Source: Megaustenia siamemsis
Taxonomy: Eukaryota; Mollusca; Gastropoda; Stylommatophora; Ariophantidae
DNA: 64,000 bases
Direction of reading: 5' to 3'
Assembly (NCBI GenBank): GCA_032433765.1
Contig: JAVIAB010000047.1
Location: 15,603,107-15,667,106, forward strand
The notes beneath the pieces are model-generated. The model did not search any database. It was not told the DNA's origin and was given only the letters and a program-made list of their open reading frames with translations. Of the stretch, positions 39,301 through 51,300 are shown piece after piece (positions within the stretch are counted from its first letter, which is position 1; each line of letters opens with the position of its first letter). The position numbers and the translations under genes were made by a program.

Positions 39301-42300
39301 CAAGATACACCTTCTCCTATATATGAATTTTTGTTCTAGCAGTTTTCTTTTAAAGATATTTTATCAAATCTCGCCATCTGTCTCTGTTCTGTGCAAGCAG
39401 TTCTATCTCATTGAGGGAGCCGATTCCTGCTGCTCTTGCCTCTCTCATCAATGTTCTTCTCAGTGTCTCCCTGGGTCTTCCTCTTTTTCTTTTACCTGTT
39501 GTTTCCCATATGAGGGCTTGCTTTGCTATTCGATTATTATCTCTTCTCATCACATGTCCAACGTATGACCATCGTCTTTTCTTTATTACTGAAGATATTA
39601 GTGGTTGATTGGCGATTTCTCTAATTTCCTCGTTTGTTTTGAATTCGTTCCATTCTATACCAAGTATTTTCCTTAGACATTTATTTTCGAATGCGTTCAA
39701 CTTTGTTTCTATATCTCTTGTTGTTTTCCAGCTTTCACACGCATACGTAAGGGTTGATAGTACATTTGATTTGAATAGCCTAAGTTTTGTGTTTGTGCTG
39801 ATGAGTTTTGATTTCCACAACTTTTCAAGGCTTCTGAAAGACATTGCTGAAAATGACAGGCACAAAATACAACATGAAAATCAACATCGACAAAACAGAA
39901 GTCATGAATGTCGCCAAAAATAAACAGAACATCAACATAACTATAAAAGGCAGGCAACTAAAACAAGTAGAGGAATTCAAACCTAGGAAGTTGAGTGACA
40001 AACGATAATTCCCAAACAACAGAGATAGAATCAAGAGGCAACAAAGATTGTCAAATCATTGGACAGTTACACCACTATTGTCCAACAAGGAAATGACTCT
40101 GGAGGCAAAACGAGCACTATACAATACAATCTTCATCCCAACGTTGTGCTACCAATGCCAGACCTGGACCCTAGATGCAAGAACAACAAGAAAAATAACC
40201 TCTACAGAGATGAAATGTGTTAGATGAATGACAGGAAACAGTCTGAGAGATAAGATCAGAAATGAAGAACTGAGAAAAAAGCTAGGAATAGCCCCGCCAT
40301 AGAATATATAAAGAAACAACAGATAAAATGGTTTGGCTATGTGACAAGGCAGAAAGATCAAAACACAACACGAGCCTTCAGTAAACGTTGTGAGAACACC
40401 AGACCCAATGGTCGACCACGAAAAAGATAGATGGATGGAATAATAGAAGCACTAGGAAACATAACAGCATCAGAGGCAAACAGAAGAGCAAAAGACCGCA
40501 AATTATATCTCCCCTTGACACTGAAAGGCAAATGTGGAAGGAAAGAAGAAGAAGAAAAAGTAGAAATATTGATTCACTGTAAATGTAGAAACAAACGTAT
40601 ACAATTGTTTGGCAGTTATCACAAACACAGCAAACTCACAAATGTTATGGGGAACAGGCAAATAATTGCAATGCTGCGGTAAAGCTGGTATCAAGGAGCC
40701 AGTAGTGGGGTGTGATAAACACTCCAATGTATGGTGACAGGTTTACAAGGAAGGAACAGAAATGTTATCTTTTTTTCCTTTAGTCTGAATGTTTGACCTC
40801 AATTCTTCATTTCTCCCATCATTGTTTTTTAGCATTCACTATTAGGTGAACTTTAATGTGTTGTGTTTCTAGTCGACGGTAAGAAGTGGTAATTGTATCT
40901 TTCATCCAGACTAATCTGTCTTTGGCATGGGTAGGTTTTTAACTCCTTAACAACTTTGCATGCAGTGGCCATTTTGGACAACTCTTCAATTTTTAACTGC
41001 CAGATATTCTTTACCATGCACAGAATGTACAGAGGATCTCTTTTTATAGCAGTTATCAAAGATGGCTAGACATCAAATCTCACTACAAAGAAACCAAAGG
41101 AAGATAAAACCACAAAAAAAGTACAAATTCAAAGTGAAAAATACGAGAAAACTCTGTTGTGCGAGTTGAACTAAAGAAGACCTTCTTGCTCAGAGATGGG
41201 CAATTTTACCTTTAGACCATCCAGTCCCCTCCACATATTACTTCAAAGATGTTTTATTCTTACAATAAATTCTTCTTGCATCCTTCCACCATCACCAGAT
41301 GTCACACATTGCCTGCATTGCATCTCACATGTCCCTATTCAAGGCGAGCTTCTCAATAAGTGATTCAATGATTGCTATTTTTGCTTCTCTTGAATGCTAT
41401 CTATGCTTCATTTGTCTGTAAAGGTAAAGTACGAGACTTGAATCGACGTCTTAGCACGCGAGTTTTCACCCATAAATGCTTCCCCGCCTATCCATAAGTG
41501 TTCGGAGACTTCTGGATAGTGTCACTTCAAACATTAAAACTCATGATGTGAGACAATATTCCTCACCTTCCCAAAGAAGTACTATCCTTGTACCCATTTC
41601 TGCCAGCAGCTGGGTTGACTGCGGAGGTATTTTTTTCCCAACCACGAGCACAACTCACACTGCTTCCACGGTTGTCCAAATGTCTGTAGCACAATCAGGT
41701 GGTTTTCCCATATAGGTTAAGCTACCAAGGCCCCATTTATCTGTATTCTTTTCTGTGTCTCAAGAGCTTAGCCTCTTTGTTCCTGAGTTTGTCTACCCCC
41801 ATATGATATTTATGGTCGTTGACTATATTTTGTCTCCTATATTTGCAAGACAAGAACATAGAACACTTAGGAACTGACATGTTTGTATCAGACCTGCATG
41901 GATCACCAAACAAGATTCTCTTCCAGCCAATATGGCGAATAGGCGGCAGGAACCATTGAGGTTCGGTCTGAAAAGTGTTCCTTGTTGCAGTTTCCTCATA
42001 TTCCAAGTCTGGCTTGCTGCCGGAGCTACTGAGTTTATTGCTCTATGCACACCATGAGCTGTGTTTTTCATCCACACCTTGTCTCGATATTCCAATTCCT
42101 TATGATAATGATGATGATGTATTATGAAGGACAATTCAGCTGCGTTCACTTTCGGTGCCGCTTGACCGTGTGTCTTTTGGCGTGTGCTGTAGCTGCTATG
42201 ATGAAGACTGCAGCTGCCTTTCTTTGTTTGGATCCTTCAATGAGGTGAGTTTTCATTTGGATGATTCCACTGGCACAGGCTGTTGAGCAATCATGGATTT

Positions 42301-45300
42301 TAATTCATTTGCAGGGATACCGGCTTTCGACTAACCATAACAAGATTCTCAGAGTTGCTCACCTTTGCAAATTCCACGTTTTCAACAGGAATACCACTTA
42401 ACACAGAGATCTGGGGAAGAGAAGGCAGGAGAGAATGATGATAGCAGTCATGTTGGGTAATTACATCGAACTTGTGCGGTACATTTCTACAACATCTAAT
42501 GTAATGCACTCCAAAAAAGAAAGAGCGATCTTTAAATCTACAAATTTCATCTATAATGCCCATTTATCTCTATAAATTCTTTTTAGTTTTAAATCAACTC
42601 TCTAACACAGATTCAGTCAAATCCAGTAGATTAGTGGTTCATTTTTTTTTCCCATAGGGCATATGCCAACTTTCTGACTTGTAAATTCATCTGTCAATGC
42701 CTCTAATTGGGTAAATCAAATCATTGTTTGTCAACTCTCATATCTACTTACCTTGAGCTTAAGTTCCTCTACGGACTGATGTTGAAGAACAACTTCTTTG
42801 AATGGATCCATCTGATGGGTCGATGGGTGCCACCAGCGTACATAGATAGCCAGGTGAGATGAGTCCTTTAGCTCTTCTGGGCCTGAAAATTAACAAAGAT
42901 TGTTACCTCCATCAAATAAACAAGAACCCGGGAGAGACAACATAAACTTACAACACAGCATTAACTTAACAAACAAAATAATAAATCACCATATGCAACA
43001 TTAATTCAACACAGGCAATATTAAATCATACCCGTGTGTTACCGAGGCCTCACTATGAGGGAAGTAATAAATAGTGAAACTGTGACCTTCCATTATCATC
43101 ATCATCACATACCTTTTCCGCAACGAAGGTTGGCTACCATGGATCGCCATTCTACTCTGTTTCTTGCTTTGATGGTGCAGGCTGACATAGATTGACTTGT
43201 CAGTCTTTTGATGTTTACTCGTCCATGTTAGTCTTGGTCTGCCTCTGCCTCTTTTTCCTTGTATTTTCCCTTCCAATATTACTTTTAGTAGGCTGTTGTC
43301 TTTTAACATGCCCCAAAAATTTGATTTGTCTTGTCTTAATTGTATTTAGTAGTTCTCTTTTTATTTTCAGTTGTTTGAAAACTTCATCGTTTGTTATCTT
43401 TTGTTTCCATCCAATTCTACCTATTCTTCTATAAAATTTATTTAAAGTTATGGAAACAGAGCGATAGATTTTAGATGCAGTGATCTCTGCAATATGTGCC
43501 ATTTTGGCGCACAAGATTTCTGTTTTTAAAGATTGTGGATCTGCCCTATGTGCTATCTTTGGCTCGAAAGGACAATAGACAGACAGAATATGAAATCAAC
43601 AAAGACAACATTAACTAAACCCTAACAATAAATGCATATAAAATATACTGATGACTCAAAGCACAAATTAACCAACACAGCACATCCATCTAATATTATC
43701 TGAGCAGAATACTCACACAATGAGGACACATATAATAAGGAGAATATGAACAAAATAAAGTAGGCACTGACAGTACAGAGCAAATAAATATTATACAAAA
43801 TAAAGAAAACAACACAATAACAATAATCGCAAAAGGAAATTGAAAGCAACACAACTTTTGTTCCTTCACAGTTTATTTGTCACTGATACCTTAATTGATT
43901 TGATAATTTGTGTCTTCCCAGGATAATAAATTACACATGCTTCTTCTGCTAAACATTTAAAGTGATTAAAAGAAGCTACACTTTAAAACTTTTGAGGTTA
44001 AAAATTGAAAACTGCATTTCCAGAAAGGCTCAGATTTGCTAATCTTTGAACTATTTGTTAAAAGTAAAGTACGAGACTTGAACCGGCATCTTAGCACGCG
44101 AGTTTCCACCCATAAGTGCTCGGCCGCCTATCCAGAAATGTTTGGATATTTCTGTATAGTGTCGCCTCAAGCATCGAAACTCAGATGCGAAGCAACATTC
44201 CTCACCTTCCCAGGGTAATACCCTGGGGCTGTGGGGGTATTATTTTTTTTTCCAACCATGAGTACAATTCACACTGCTCCCAGCGGGAATCGAACACTGG
44301 CTGTCCGAACGTCGGTAGTCCAGTCGGGCGGTTTTCCCAACTCGGCTACCGAGGCCCTCAATATTTGTTATGAGCATTGCTAAAATATCATTACTACATA
44401 AATATTTATTTGAAATAAAAAACTTCAGGTTTTGTGTGTGGTTTCACAAATTGAAACCACTTCCATCAAATTTTAAGTTTATGAGTGAGGGGAATGTATT
44501 TAACTCAGGGCTTCTTTACCCATAAATGGTACCAAATTTCCAAGATTATAATTAAAATGCCACTTTGAGATGAAAACAAACAGCTGTGCCCTCAGTGACA
44601 ATCACTAGTGAAGGCAAAGTATGAAGTTGTTACTGCACTCAAATACTGACCACATTTTCAACTGAGGTAAATTCATCTTTCTGGTCAATATTGTTTCCAA
44701 ATTCATCCAGCCCCTGGAAATGGCAGCTTGGGATTTCTTCTAAGAAGTTTGGAGGCATGACTTGGTACTAACCATATCCTCCATTACATTTTTTACTCAC
44801 CTACAATGAAAGTCTTTTTGCATTCACCAGATTTCACTTCTGACAAAGTCCCTAGAAACTAGGAACTGAATCTTATCTCTCAGACTGTTTCTTTTCATTC
44901 ATCTAATACATTCCACCTAAGTAGAGGTTATATTTCTTATTGTTCTTGCATCTAGGTCCAGGACTGGCATTGGTAGCACAATGTTGGGATAAAGTTTGTA
45001 TTGTAGTGTCTATTTTGCCTGTAAAGTTATTTCCTTGTTAGGCAATAGTGGTGATAGCTGTCCAATGATTTGACAAGCTTTCTTGCATCTTGTTATCCTT
45101 GACGACAGAACTAAAGTAGTCATCATTAAACAGAAAACGAGGCCCCATGCTGTGGATTTCACAAATGGTTTGTCATGAATACTATCAGTTGGCTTCTGCA
45201 GTAAGTGTTTTATCCAGTGCCATTTTGCCATTTCCAGTGCTCTCTGTTCTCTATCTATCTATTGACCTTTCGAGCCGTAACCGGCCCATAGGGCGTAGAC

Positions 45301-48300
45301 CAAGATACACCTTCTCCTATATGAATTTTTGTTCTAGCAGTTTTCTCTTAAAGATACTCTATCAAATCCCGCCATCTGTCTCTGTTCTGTGCAAGCAGTT
45401 TAATCTCATTGAGGGAGCCGACTCCTGCTGCTCTTGCCTCTCTCATCAATGTTCTTCTCAGTGTCTCCCTGGGTCTTCCTCTTTTTCTTTTACCTGTTGT
45501 TTCCCATATGAGGGCTTGCTTTGCTATTCGATTATTATCTCTTCAAATAGCTTCTATAGCTCTCTGTTACTGTTAACTAATTCATGCTTTTACAGAGCAC
45601 AATTAGATTAGCACTTGGTTTTTCAAATTGCTCCACTGTTGCACAAGTTATCAAGAACATGCTGGTACAAGGCCTTTCGTTACTGCCTGTTCTACTCACC
45701 ATCCAGAATTTCCAGAAAGATCTCCCAGTTTGGGTAGATAGGGATTTCATTCTCGTAGACATTTGTATCAAGGTAGATGGTGCCAGGGTTTGTCCATGAC
45801 TTCTTTCTCAGACGACACCTGCAATATACCAAACTACAGTCAGTGTTGATCTCATATAGCAAAGCCAAACAACAATTTGTATCGTAGTTTTGACACATTT
45901 CTTTCAGAGACTACAGACATGTGAAAATTTTAGTGAAATGTTTGATCAGACATCTACTTTTACTGACATGTACAATGAAACTAGGCAGCCATGATAGCTC
46001 TGTGGTTAGAGAACTGGACTACAAAGGACAAGAGGTTGGATTCGATCCTGATCGACGGCTTCCTGGTTCACCCAGCCTTAAATGGGTACTGGATTTTTTT
46101 CTAGGAAAGTAAAGCTGCACAGGTGTAATATTGACCACGTTACCCCAAAAATCATGTGCTGAAGGTCTGTAAAAATTATGGTCACTGACACCATATTCTC
46201 AAGATGGGGCTGTTTACTTTTTTTCTTTTACAATGAAACTACGTAGAAGTTCATGCAAAGAAAAAAATAACAAATAAGAGTCAAATTAACTCTTTCCGTA
46301 CATTTGGCCGCACAGTGTGCCATGCCGATTTTGGCAACGTACGTTTCGCCGCATAGTGCGCCATGCTCAATTTGATTAGTGTGAACGCCATCAAACCATA
46401 TTCTTTTTACATGTCTTGTATCATCTGGATATTGGTGAAAGCTAATAGCTTGTTCAATTATCTAAACATTCCTATATAATATGTTAGATAAATATAAATA
46501 TGTAAATTGATTCTTAAAACAATGAACAATTTTGTCTCTGAAGTCTCTTCCATTGCGTCGATAAAAAGCTTCCGTACGGAAAGAGTTCATGCATCTTTCT
46601 GATGAAGGCATGAATCCTCACAGTGGTGGGAACTGCTGATAAAGAAAACCTAGATCTTAAAACAGGCTCTTTTTATATAGGAAACAACTTTTCATCTTAT
46701 GGAAAAGAGGGATACCTAGAGAGACATTGATAAGAGAAGCAAAGTTGGCAGGCATAGGCTCATTGGATAAAATTTTAATAAAATCGAATATCTCACCAAG
46801 AATATAGATGGATGGCAAAAAACACTATAAACCCTATGTGACATATATTCTGCATGTAAAGCAGTCAACAACAGAACTGATACGATGCACTGTAGATAGA
46901 AGATTGTGGAGGGACATGATCGCCTACGATGCACTGTAGATAGAAGATTGTGGAAGGACATGATCGCCTACGCCAACCGGTATTGCACATGATGATGATG
47001 ATATCTAATGGAAAAATCAAGCAGTGTTAATTTACCACCAGGGCAGACAAGTAACAAATGCTGATATAAAAGGCCAAGACACTTGTCAGCACTACTTTCA
47101 TGAAGGGTTAGCAGCAGCAGCAGCTGATCAAAATTCAACTCTACCTCCTTGAGGTTACTCAGACAACAGACTAACCAATGAGTGGGCAGCCTAGCTAGCC
47201 AAGGAAGGGAACCTATACTTTTATATTTTATCCAAACATTACTTCTTTCCCCTTAACACTTTGAAAACTAAATTCTGGTATGTCATTTGTTGACTGCTTT
47301 TAAAAATGTGATGGGACCCAAGAGGAACAGTAACCTGGTACCGAAAAATGCAACGCTGGTGTCTGATGTACTATACTGAAAAGAGACTAGGAACTGAATT
47401 TTGTCTGTTAATCCATTTTTCCCTGGCAGCCATGTGCACAGGGGTCCCTTGCACACAGGCAGATAGCTCCGTCTCCGGAGATACTCATATTTTTTCTGTC
47501 CACGAAAGATATATTCCTTCTTTACAGGATCAGACTTTTACATAGTTTCATCATCATCATGTGTCATACTGGTTGGCGTTGATGATCATGTCCTTCCACA
47601 ATCTTCTATCCACCGTGCATTTATCAATTCTGTTGTTGACTGTTTTCCGTCCCATCACACCAAGCTATCCAGTATTTTCTCTCGCTGTCATTCACAATCT
47701 CTCTTTCCCTGTATTTTGCGAGTTGTAATCAAGTATCCCAACATTCTTCTTCTCATGATGTGTTCGAAAAATGTGATTGTTTCTTTCTGACGTTACTTAG
47801 GAGCTTCCCTTTTTAAGTTGGCCTCTTTGAGAATTTCCTCCTCGGTCCTTTTAGTTGTCCAGGGAACTAACTTTCCACATTCTTCTAAGGGTGTCCGGTT
47901 AGCGCAATCGATAGGCGGTTGGCTTACCACGGCAACAGCCGGGTTCGTACCCTGGCGAGGACACCTGGGTTTTACTAATTCCCTAAAAATTAGTACCTCT
48001 GAAGTCGGAGTAAATCTGCCTGCATGGCGAGGGGTATCCTGTAAAGGGATAAAACAGACTTTACACGCAAAATTCAGTCCCACAAAATTGAGTGGGTGGG
48101 ACTTCATCAGAGGTCAAAGCTGACGAAAGCGAACGAACGAACGAACATTCTTCTACAACTGCCAGGGACAAACGAATTAACATGCAAAATTCAGTTCCTA
48201 GTCTCTAGGGACTTCGTCAGAGGTCAAAGCTAGCGAAAGAAAAAAAAAAGAAAAAACATTCTTCTGAGAAATCCCATCTCTGTGGCCTCAAATCATCTTT

Positions 48301-51300
48301 TCATTTGTTTGCTTATTGTCCATGATTCGCTTCCATAGGTCAGAATTGACTCTATACAGCACCAATGAACTCTCACGTTCTCACTTCTATCTTCTACATC
48401 AAGACCCAGTAAATAAAGATAATAATAGCAACTTTCTTCATGAACTGGTATATCCTTTTTTAAATGTTGATTTATAGAAAAGTACAGCAGGTAGAAAAGA
48501 AAACAAATACATTTAAAAACAGATCTAATAAATTTTATTGATTATTATATTTATATATAAATTATTTATTAAATAAAAAGATAGATCAATTATTAAATGC
48601 ATTTCAAACAAGAGAAAAAAATGTTTGGTGACATAAAGATACACACAATCTGAAAGTCATCTTGGAGGGGAAAACACACGCGAGAAACAGGTGGACAAGG
48701 ATTCAAGTAGACTGATAACATCAAGAAATAGATAGGATAACTTATATCACATCTTATACCAACTAGGTGAGGGTCTGTGAAATAGGTCTGCATGGCAACC
48801 AACCATCGAGATAGCACACGATGATTAAACTCCCCCCCCCCCCCCGCGTGTAGCATTAGTCGATGACAACAGAGCAAGAAACAAATGATAATAAATTAGC
48901 TTTTCCATTGCTGTCCTAAAAGAAAAACAACAAGTGTCATCACCTGTCCAAAGGAATGTCCTGAGCCCTTTGTTCTTTGAGCTCATACAAGATCAGCTTC
49001 TTTGACTCCAGGACTGTCATGCCTTTGGCAAATATGGTTTCTATCAAGAACTTACAGGGCTGTGAAACATAGAACATAATAAATATTACGTTAGTGTCTA
49101 TTTTAACAAATATAACTGCTATTTACATAATTTACAGGGCTGTTAGAGACAGAAATAATAATATCAATTATACAGTAGTGTATCCAACAGATTATTTTAC
49201 ATATTTCCATTATTAAGAATTTACAAAAATGTCAGAGAAAGGAGTATAATCAATATTACACCATAACTGACAAGGAATATGTTACCAAATATGATCCCTA
49301 TCAAGAATATATAACGTGCAACATTTCAAATACTTGGGCACGATAATAACATCAGATGGGAGATGCACCACAGAAATAAAAAGCAGAATAGCTCAGGCCA
49401 AAGTAGCATTTCAGAAAATGCAAAATATCTTATGCAACAAATCTATGTCGATAGAAGTGAGAAAGAGAGTTCATTGGTGCTATATAGAACCAATTATGAC
49501 CTATGGAAGCGAATCATGGACAGTAGACAAACAAATGAAAAGACGATTAGAGGCCATAGAGATGGGATTTCTCAGAAGAATGTTGAAAGTTCCCTGGACA
49601 GCTAAAAAGACCAATGAGGAAGTTCTCAAAGAGGCCAACACAAAAAGGGAGCTCTTAAAAAACATCAGAAAGAAGCAATCAACATTTTTCGGGCACATCA
49701 TGAGAAGAAGAAAGTTGGAATACTTGGTTACAACTGGCAAAATAAAAGGAAAGAGAGATCACGGACGACAAAGAGAGAAAATACTGGATAGCTTAGTGTC
49801 ATGGCATGAAAAACAGTCAACAACAGAACTGATACGATGCACTGTGGATAGAAGATTGTGGAGAGACATGATCGCCTACGCCAATCGGTATGGCACATGA
49901 TGATGATGATGATCAAGAATATATATAATAGTGTCAGAAAAAAATTATTTTTCTTAAATATGATTTTTATCGTGAATTTACATAGCTATCTAGGATTTTT
50001 TTTTTTTTGTCAGCTTTTTTTAACCTCTGACGAAGTCCCTAGAGACTAGGAACTGAATTTTGCCTGTTAATCCATTTTTCCCTGGCAGCCATGTGCACAG
50101 GGGTCCCTTGCACACAGGCAGATAGCTCCGTCTTCGGAGGTACTCATATTTTTTCTGTCCATGAGTAATTAATGTTTCAAGCCAGGCCTCACTGCTGAGA
50201 CCAGGGGTGGTTTGCCGCAGAGAGAAATCATAAATAAAAATCTCAACTGGTGCAGCTGAGATTTGAACCCACAACCTCTCTGTCTCGAGCTGGCGTCTTG
50301 CCTCGAGACAAACCATTCTCCTCCAAAAATATGGGGCACATTCCACCACAAAATAATGTTACACAGTTGGTTCACTGGGAATGTCTCAATACTGATATAA
50401 TACAAATAAATATTACAGAGAACAATGTCCTAACAAGCAAAAAAAAGTCATGCAACCATACAGTTACGTTATTTTAAATTGTACTGACCTCAGGTTCGTT
50501 AACAGAAAGTTGAAAGACCTTGACCCGATGTTCACCTGACAGGAGAGCACGACCCAGTTTGATATTAAACTGTAAGCAAATAAAGTTATCACTATCTCCC
50601 ATATAACAAATAGCAACAATCATCAACAATTATAAATGACAACTTAAAACATAATAATCACGAGAGAGTCATGAATCAATGTAAACTTAACCTGCCAATA
50701 AGGGACTCCCTGTATTATCAACCTATAGTGCATATAATCATCACCTCGTCGGGTGTCACTGACAAATTTGTTTGCTGCATCTTGAAACTCGTCAAGTTCA
50801 CTTCTTTTCGCAACAACGTTAGACAGTTCATGTGGTGGTTGTAATGCTGAAGCCAGGTTTGAATTGTAAAAACTAGACAGAATTGTTTGCCACTTATACT
50901 TTAGTTGGTTTGCTAATTTGTGTTTTGATCAATGATAAAATACACACAATTTTTTTAATTGTACATTTAAAGTGATTAGGAGATGCTATATCTTAAAATT
51001 TGATCACTTTTGAGGTTCAAAATTGAATATTGTATCTCCCCAAGGCTCTCAGATTTGCCAACCTTTGACCTTTTCGTCAGATGCAATCATCATCATGTAC
51101 CAGTTGGCGTAGGCAATCATGTCCTTCCACAATCTTCTATCTACAGTGCATCAAATCATTTCTGTTGTTGACTGTTTTCCATGCCATCACACCAAGCTAT
51201 CTAGTAATTTCTCTCTTTGTTGTCCACGATCTCTTTTTCCTTGTATTTTGCCAGTTGTAACTAAGTATTCCAACTTTCCTCTTCTCATGATATGCCCACA

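Larger units (their letters stand above)
47545..48440 (-). mobile_element. LINE family C, split by two SINE-1 insertions
   Basis: The 3' end starts with a (CAT)n run at 47550. LINE text breaks at 47886 (ccacattcttct) and resumes at 48266 (gagaaatcccatctctgtgg), in the order seen uninterrupted at 54475-54510. Confidence 0.85.

Noticed and set aside
41823..42149. Minus-strand frame near exon 7 as an extra USP47-like exon
   Set aside because: Exons 7 and 8 join directly in the family order (EFAK then GKGTFPC), and the frame has no matching peptide or flanking splice sites.
44061..44361. Functional tRNA genes at tRNA-like heads
   Set aside because: Pol III boxes are present but the cloverleaf stems do not pair well, there is an attached SINE body, and target-site duplications flank the elements.
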